Below are positions 59,973 to 64,000 of a stretch of 64,000 nucleotides of DNA, one piece after another. The DNA is from [Clostridium] aminophilum DSM 10710 (lineage in GTDB: Bacteria > Bacillota > Clostridia > Lachnospirales > Lachnospiraceae): the NCBI RefSeq assembly GCF_000711825.1, contig NZ_JONJ01000017.1:1-64000 (forward strand), in the 5' to 3' direction. The first letter of the stretch is position 1. Each line of letters opens with the position of its first letter. Below the pieces are notes generated by a model, which saw only the letters and a list, made by a program, of their open reading frames with translations, was not told the origin of the DNA and searched no databases. The position numbers were made by a program, and so were the translations under genes.

Positions 59973-61055
59973 ATGTCAGTAAGTAAAGATGAGGCTATAG
60001 GTACCTGGACGATTTACTCCAGGTACACCAATTGGCAAAATAAAACAAAAGTCCTCCATAAAAGAGGATTTAAAACAAAGCGTGAGGCACTGGAGTATGA
60101 GCGAAAGTTCCTGCTTCAGAAGTCTAAGAATCTCAATATGGGATTCACGGAATTTGTAGAGACGTATTTCGATGATATTGGGCCTAGAATCAAATACAAT
60201 ACCAGGCTTACCAAGGAACATGCCTTTCGTACCAAGATTATTCCATATTTTGAAGATAAGGCTCTTTCTGATATTACACCGACGGATGTGATTCAGTGGC
60301 AGAATACGATATTGCAGATGGAAGATGAGGAGGGAAAGCGTTACCAGCCAACCTATCTCAGATCAATTTCTGCGCAGCTGTCAGCTCTTTTTAATCATGC
60401 AGTAAGATATTATGGACTAAAGGATAATTCGGTAAAGATTGCTGGCTCTATGGGGTCATCCAAAGCTAAAGAAATGCTGTTTTGGACTAGAGAAGAGTAT
60501 CAAACGTTCAAGGAAGCCATGAAGGAAAAGCCGGTTTCTTATTATGCTTTTGAAATATTGTACTGGTGTGGAATTCGTTGTGGAGAGTTATTGGCTCTTA
60601 CCAGAGGAGACTTTGATTTGGAGAAAAAGACCTTAGCGATTAATAAGTCCTTACAGCATTTAAAGGGTGAAATCTATGTTACAGATCCGAAAACACAAAA
60701 GAGTAATCGCGTGATTGATCTGCCAGACTTTTTATGCGATGAGATGGAGGATTACTTTTCTATGCTTTATAAATGCGATGATGATACAAGACTTTTCAAT
60801 GTTTCAAAATCCTATCTTCATCATGAGATGGATCGTGGTGTCAGGGAGACAGGGGTGAAGAGGATACGTATTCATGATCTAAGACATAGCCATGTGGCAC
60901 ATCTTATTGAGCTAGGTTTTTCTCCAGTGGAGATAGCTGATAGATTAGGCCATGAGAGCATGTCGGTTACGATGACATATTCTCATTTGTATCCATCGAA
61001 ACAGCGTAAGATGGCAGATAAACTCAATCAGGATTATAAGAGAATGGAGAATTAG
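59973..61055 (+). CDS. int: Tyrosine-type site-specific integrase
   Basis: 360 residues from ATG 59973 (GGGAGGAAAA upstream). An AP2-like arm-binding start (GTWTIYSRYTNWQNKT) is followed by a SAM-like core-binding domain and the catalytic domain with Arg202 (CGIRCGELLAL), His301 and Arg304 (IHDLRHSHVAHL), His327 (LGHES) and the nucleophile Tyr336 (TYSHLYP). All catalytic residues are in place, so the enzyme looks active. It most likely catalyses integration at guaA. Confidence 0.95.
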   Translation: MSVSKDEAIGTWTIYSRYTNWQNKTKVLHKRGFKTKREALEYERKFLLQKSKNLNMGFTEFVETYFDDIGPRIKYNTRLTKEHAFRTKIIPYFEDKALSDITPTDVIQWQNTILQMEDEEGKRYQPTYLRSISAQLSALFNHAVRYYGLKDNSVKIAGSMGSSKAKEMLFWTREEYQTFKEAMKEKPVSYYAFEILYWCGIRCGELLALTRGDFDLEKKTLAINKSLQHLKGEIYVTDPKTQKSNRVIDLPDFLCDEMEDYFSMLYKCDDDTRLFNVSKSYLHHEMDRGVRETGVKRIRIHDLRHSHVAHLIELGFSPVEIADRLGHESMSVTMTYSHLYPSKQRKMADKLNQDYKRMEN

Positions 61056-61058
61056 TCT

Positions 61059-61445
61059 ATGAGTGATAGTAAAGAACATAGGAAAATTTACAGGCGGGAT
61101 ACTTTGCTAAAGAATACAAAACCGAAAAAGAAGGATGAGAAAAATCGAAAAAAGTCTGCATGTGTCAATTTTAGAGTGACGCCGGAAGAGAAAGAAATTA
61201 TATTTAACAGGATCAGACTTTCAGGTCTGATGATCCAAGATTACGTAGCACAAAGCTGCATGTACAATCAGATTTCTGTTGTTGGGAATATCAAAACTTT
61301 TGATGCTATCAAAAATGAGATGAAGCTGATTGATGAACATTTGTTGACACTTAAATCTGTGGATGAACTTGAATTAGAAAAGCTGGAATGTCTGAGAATG
61401 ATTCTGGAAATCTTGGATGGATTCTATAAAAATTGTGATTCCTAG
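61059..61445 (+). CDS. MobC-like relaxosome accessory protein
   Basis: 128 residues, starting 3 bp after the integrase stop. A basic N-terminus (KNTKPKKKDEKNRKKSA) leads into a ribbon-helix-helix-like VNFRVTPEEKEIIFNRIRLSGLM and IQDYVAQSCM, the usual MobC pattern, and then a helical C-terminus. MobC helps a relaxase open oriT. A relaxase gene normally follows; none is seen before the end of the window. Confidence 0.7.
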   Translation: MSDSKEHRKIYRRDTLLKNTKPKKKDEKNRKKSACVNFRVTPEEKEIIFNRIRLSGLMIQDYVAQSCMYNQISVVGNIKTFDAIKNEMKLIDEHLLTLKSVDELELEKLECLRMILEILDGFYKNCDS

Positions 61446-61827
61446 AAATATAGCAAAGCGTAATAAAGCTCGTTTAAGAGCGCAGCCAGATTTGAAAAAT
61501 CTGTTTTATGGGGATTGGGGAAAATTTCCCCAACGAGCAAAATTGTACAAGAGTACACTGCTCGCGAATTTGGATAAGGTAGTGAAGGTGGTGCTGGCCT
61601 CTGGTATCTTAGTGATGCTGGAGGCCTCTTTTTTTATTTGCATCATTTAGAATTTCAATATCATTATTTGTGTGAAGTTGTGAGAAGATGCTGTTATTGA
61701 AGAGTTTTCACGCAGATTGAAATATTCAATTTTGAATTGATGAAAGCTGACTGCTCTGTTATAATTATATTTGTGGTGAAATGCCTCAAAATCGAGGTTT
61801 GTAAGCAAACATGAAAGGTAAAAAGTT
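61446..61827. other. Gap with a perfect 19-bp palindrome and a terminator
   Basis: TTGGGGAAA-A-TTTCCCCAA at 61515-61533 is a perfect dyad, a possible oriT or relaxosome site next to mobC. A terminator follows at 61596-61634, then AT-rich sequence with a probable promoter before the XRE gene. An open frame at 61417-61650 covers this stretch but overlaps mobC, reads through the terminator and is not supported. Confidence 0.45.
61596..61634 (+). terminator. Terminator of the int-mobC unit
   Basis: GGCCTC and GAGGCC pair (with further G-T and C-G extension) around a 19-base loop, followed by TCTTTTTTT. Confidence 0.75.
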
Positions 61828-62058
61828 ATGGCAATTCGTTATAACAAACTGTGGAAACTCCTGATTGATAAAGACATGATGAAAAAGGATCTCAGAATTA
61901 AATCAGGAATCACTACAAATGCGTTGGCTAAATTAGGAAAAAATGAGCATATAAGTACGCAAGTTTTAGAAAAAATCTGTAAAACGCTTAATTGTAATAT
62001 AGAAGACGTCTGTGAATTTGTTAATGATGAAGAGGGGGCTGGCAAAAATGAGTCCTGA
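61828..62058 (+). CDS. XRE-family helix-turn-helix regulator
   Basis: 76 residues from ATG 61828. One compact Cro/C1-type HTH: LWKLLIDKDMMKKDLRIKSG, then ITTNALAKLGKNEHISTQVL and EKICKTLNCNIEDVCEF. It overlaps the start of hsdR by 11 bp, so both are translated from one message. Small regulators of this kind often control restriction-modification operons, delaying restriction until methylation is established. Confidence 0.88.
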   Translation: MAIRYNKLWKLLIDKDMMKKDLRIKSGITTNALAKLGKNEHISTQVLEKICKTLNCNIEDVCEFVNDEEGAGKNES

Positions 62059-64000
62059 AGCGAAAGCAAGAGAGAAAATTGATAAGAAGCTTGTTACGTC
62101 CGGATGGATTATCCAGGATATGAAGAGGTTAAACCTTACTGCAGGTATAGGCGTGGCTGTTAGAGAATTCCCTACCAGTACAGGCCCGGTGGACTATGCT
62201 CTTTTTGTAGAAGGAACTCCTGTGGGTGTGGTCGAAGCCAAGAAGACAGAAGCTGGAGAAAACATAACAGTTGTTGAAGGCCAGTCGGCCAGATATGCCA
62301 ACAGTACCTTTAAATGGGTACAGCAGGATTATCAGATTCGATTTGCTTATGAAGCTACAGATAAGCTTGTAAGGTTTACAGATTACAAAGATATCAAGTA
62401 TCGCTCCAGAACAGTTTTTTCATTTCATAGACCAGAGACTTTGAAGACTCTTCTGGCAGCGCAGGATACCGTTAGAAATAATATGAAACATTTTCCGGAA
62501 CTTGATACCAACGGATTCAGAAAGTGTCAGATTAACGCTATTAATAACCTAGATAAGTCATTTGCGGATAACAGACCAAAGGCATTGGTTCAGATGGCAA
62601 CAGGCGCGGGAAAAACCTTTACAGCTATTACAGCTGCGTATCGGTTACTTAAGTATGCCAAGATTAACAGAATCCTTTTCCTTGTTGATACAAAGAGTCT
62701 GGGTGAACAGGCAGAAAGAGAATTCCTTGCTTACACACCTAATGATGATTCCAGAAATTTTTCACAGCTCTATGGTGTGAGACGGTTAAAGAACTCTTAC
62801 ATTCCTAATGACATTCAGATATGTGTTAGTACAATTCAGAGAATGTACTCCATACTGAAGGGGGAGGAACTTGATGAAGGTGCAGAAGAAGTACCTTTTG
62901 ATGAATATGTAACAGCGGAATCAAAAGTACCGAAGGAAGTGGTCTATAACGAGAAGTATCCCCCTGAGTTTTTTGATGTCATTATTGTTGATGAATGTCA
63001 TAGATCTATATATAACGTGTGGAGCCAGGTGTTGACATATTTTGATGCGTTTATTATAGGTCTAACAGCTACTCCAGATAAGAGAACATTTGCATTCTTT
63101 AATGAAAATATTGTAAGTGAGTATCCAAGAGAGCAGGCTATTGTTGATGGTGTCAATGTCGGGGAAGATATATTCCTGATCGAGACAGATATTACTAAGA
63201 ATGGTGCCAAAATAATGAAGCGCTTGATTGAGTATAGGGACAGACTGTCTCGAGAGATGCGCTGGCAGCAAATGGATGAGGATGAAGATTATTCAGGAAG
63301 CAAAAAGGGAAAACTTGATAAAGAGGTTGTGAATCCAAGCCAGATTAGAGCTGTCATTCATGAATTTAAGGAAAACTTGTTTACAAACTTGTTTCCACAT
63401 AGAAAAGAAGTGCCTAAGACACTGATATTTGCAAAGACGGACAGTCATGCAGACGATATCATCCAGATTGTTAGAGAAGAGTTTGGTGAAGGTAATGAGT
63501 TCTGTAAGAAGATTACTTATCAGGCAGATAATCCTGAATCTGTGCTTAGCGCATTCAGGAATGATTACTATCCGCGTATTGCTGTAACTGTAGATATGAT
63601 TGCTACAGGTACAGATGTCAAGCCTATTGAATGTCTGATATTTATGCGTGATGTAAGAAGCAGAAATTATTTTGAACAGATGAAGGGCAGAGGCACCAGA
63701 ACGTTAAAGGCTGATGACCTTCAGAAGGTTACTCCGTCCGCTACCGGTAATAAAGATCACTTTGTAATAGTTGATGCTGTAGGTGTTACTTCATCTAAAA
63801 AAACTGATACGAGACCGCTTGAAAGAAAGCCAACTGTGTCTATGAAGGAACTTATGATGAATGTGGCTCTTGGTGCCAAAGATGAAGATACGCTTACTTC
63901 ATTGGCTAATAGAGTAATCCGTCTGAATGCACAGATGACAGTTTCCGAACAGAAGAATTTTGCCAAAGTAGTTGGAGAGTCTGCCGGAATTGTTGCAGAG
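62048..64000 (+). CDS. hsdR: Type I restriction enzyme, R (HsdR) subunit, partial at window end
   Basis: 651 codons, open to the last base. ATG 62048 lies inside the XRE gene end. The N-terminal nuclease domain shows a PD-(D/E)xK set: D50 in GPVDYALF and E63-A-K65 in GVVEAKKT. The motor part has Walker A ATGAGKT near residues 184-190, DECH at 315-318, GLTATPDK, and domain II motifs TLIFAKTDSHAD, AVTVDMIATGTDVK and FEQMKGRGTRT. It cuts unmethylated DNA after ATP-driven translocation. hsdM and hsdS should follow to the right. Confidence 0.95.
   Translation, partial: MSPEAKAREKIDKKLVTSGWIIQDMKRLNLTAGIGVAVREFPTSTGPVDYALFVEGTPVGVVEAKKTEAGENITVVEGQSARYANSTFKWVQQDYQIRFAYEATDKLVRFTDYKDIKYRSRTVFSFHRPETLKTLLAAQDTVRNNMKHFPELDTNGFRKCQINAINNLDKSFADNRPKALVQMATGAGKTFTAITAAYRLLKYAKINRILFLVDTKSLGEQAEREFLAYTPNDDSRNFSQLYGVRRLKNSYIPNDIQICVSTIQRMYSILKGEELDEGAEEVPFDEYVTAESKVPKEVVYNEKYPPEFFDVIIVDECHRSIYNVWSQVLTYFDAFIIGLTATPDKRTFAFFNENIVSEYPREQAIVDGVNVGEDIFLIETDITKNGAKIMKRLIEYRDRLSREMRWQQMDEDEDYSGSKKGKLDKEVVNPSQIRAVIHEFKENLFTNLFPHRKEVPKTLIFAKTDSHADDIIQIVREEFGEGNEFCKKITYQADNPESVLSAFRNDYYPRIAVTVDMIATGTDVKPIECLIFMRDVRSRNYFEQMKGRGTRTLKADDLQKVTPSATGNKDHFVIVDAVGVTSSKKTDTRPLERKPTVSMKELMMNVALGAKDEDTLTSLANRVIRLNAQMTVSEQKNFAKVVGESAGIVAE

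Noticed and set aside
61417-61650. 77-codon frame after mobC
   Set aside because: It overlaps the mobC end, spans the palindrome and terminator, and shows only a short hydrophobic end produced by the terminator T-run.

Overview
The window reads as a chromosomal segment of a Gram-positive anaerobe of the class Clostridia, most likely family Lachnospiraceae. The grounds are AGGAGG-type ribosome binding sites, several TTG starts, Rho-independent terminators, clostridial gene families (Gx transporter with NusG-II and ApbE proteins, folate ECF S-component, pyrF-K-D-E order, PxpABC with an NRAMP-like transporter, NiaR) and a fairly GC-rich core. I cannot name a genus. Two stretches are clearly AT-rich and look acquired: about 39.7-42.2 kb and 59.4 kb to the end.

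Layout. 1-0.66 kb: tail of an IS4-like transposase and empty sequence. 0.66-7.1 kb: orphan TRAP binding lipoprotein, HAD phosphatase, YcxB-like membrane protein, DEAD-box helicase with a repeated charged tail, small unknown protein, DegV. 7.3-13.8 kb: TetR regulator, then the NAD module, with nadA divergent from nadB-nadC-niaR, followed by pepT. 13.9-20.2 kb: murI, then a 5-oxoproline operon (pxpA, NRAMP-like transporter, pxpB, pxpC, DUF1445/YcsI). 20.4-25.9 kb: DMT exporter divergent from a LysR regulator, arginase-fold protein, NusG-II/ApbE pair divergent from a Gx transporter, Rrf2 regulator. 26.3-32.3 kb: cysK, HPr-like protein, a THF riboswitch with folT, Mrp ATPase, small alarmone synthetase, GNAT, nitroreductase. 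32.4-35.8 kb: pyrFKDE. 35.8-39.1 kb: small membrane proteins and a large M29-type peptidase. 39.1-42.2 kb: a scar of broken genes, a decayed transposase and an AlbA_2 regulator. 42.2-59.4 kb: glycosyltransferase, SstT, queA, tRNA-Arg(CCG), orphan prepilin with a membrane diguanylate cyclase, RluF-type pseudouridine synthase, ligA, metA, nhaC-type antiporter, uvrA, guaA. 59.4-64 kb: left end of an element at the guaA 3' end, with xis, int, mobC, an XRE gene and hsdR running off the window.

How genes work together. NiaR is encoded at the end of the nadBC run, and matching palindromes overlap the -35 boxes of both divergent nad promoters, so one repressor can control both arms. The pxp genes form one tightly spaced operon for 5-oxoproline cleavage plus uptake. 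folT carries its own THF-sensing leader. The pyr genes overlap or nearly abut. The guaA-linked element couples site-specific integration genes to a type I restriction system.

The most unusual feature is non-coding. A modular palindromic repeat sits directly behind Rho-independent terminators at about seven places, and many intergenic gaps hold short tandem repeats (15-65 bp units), including both nad leaders.
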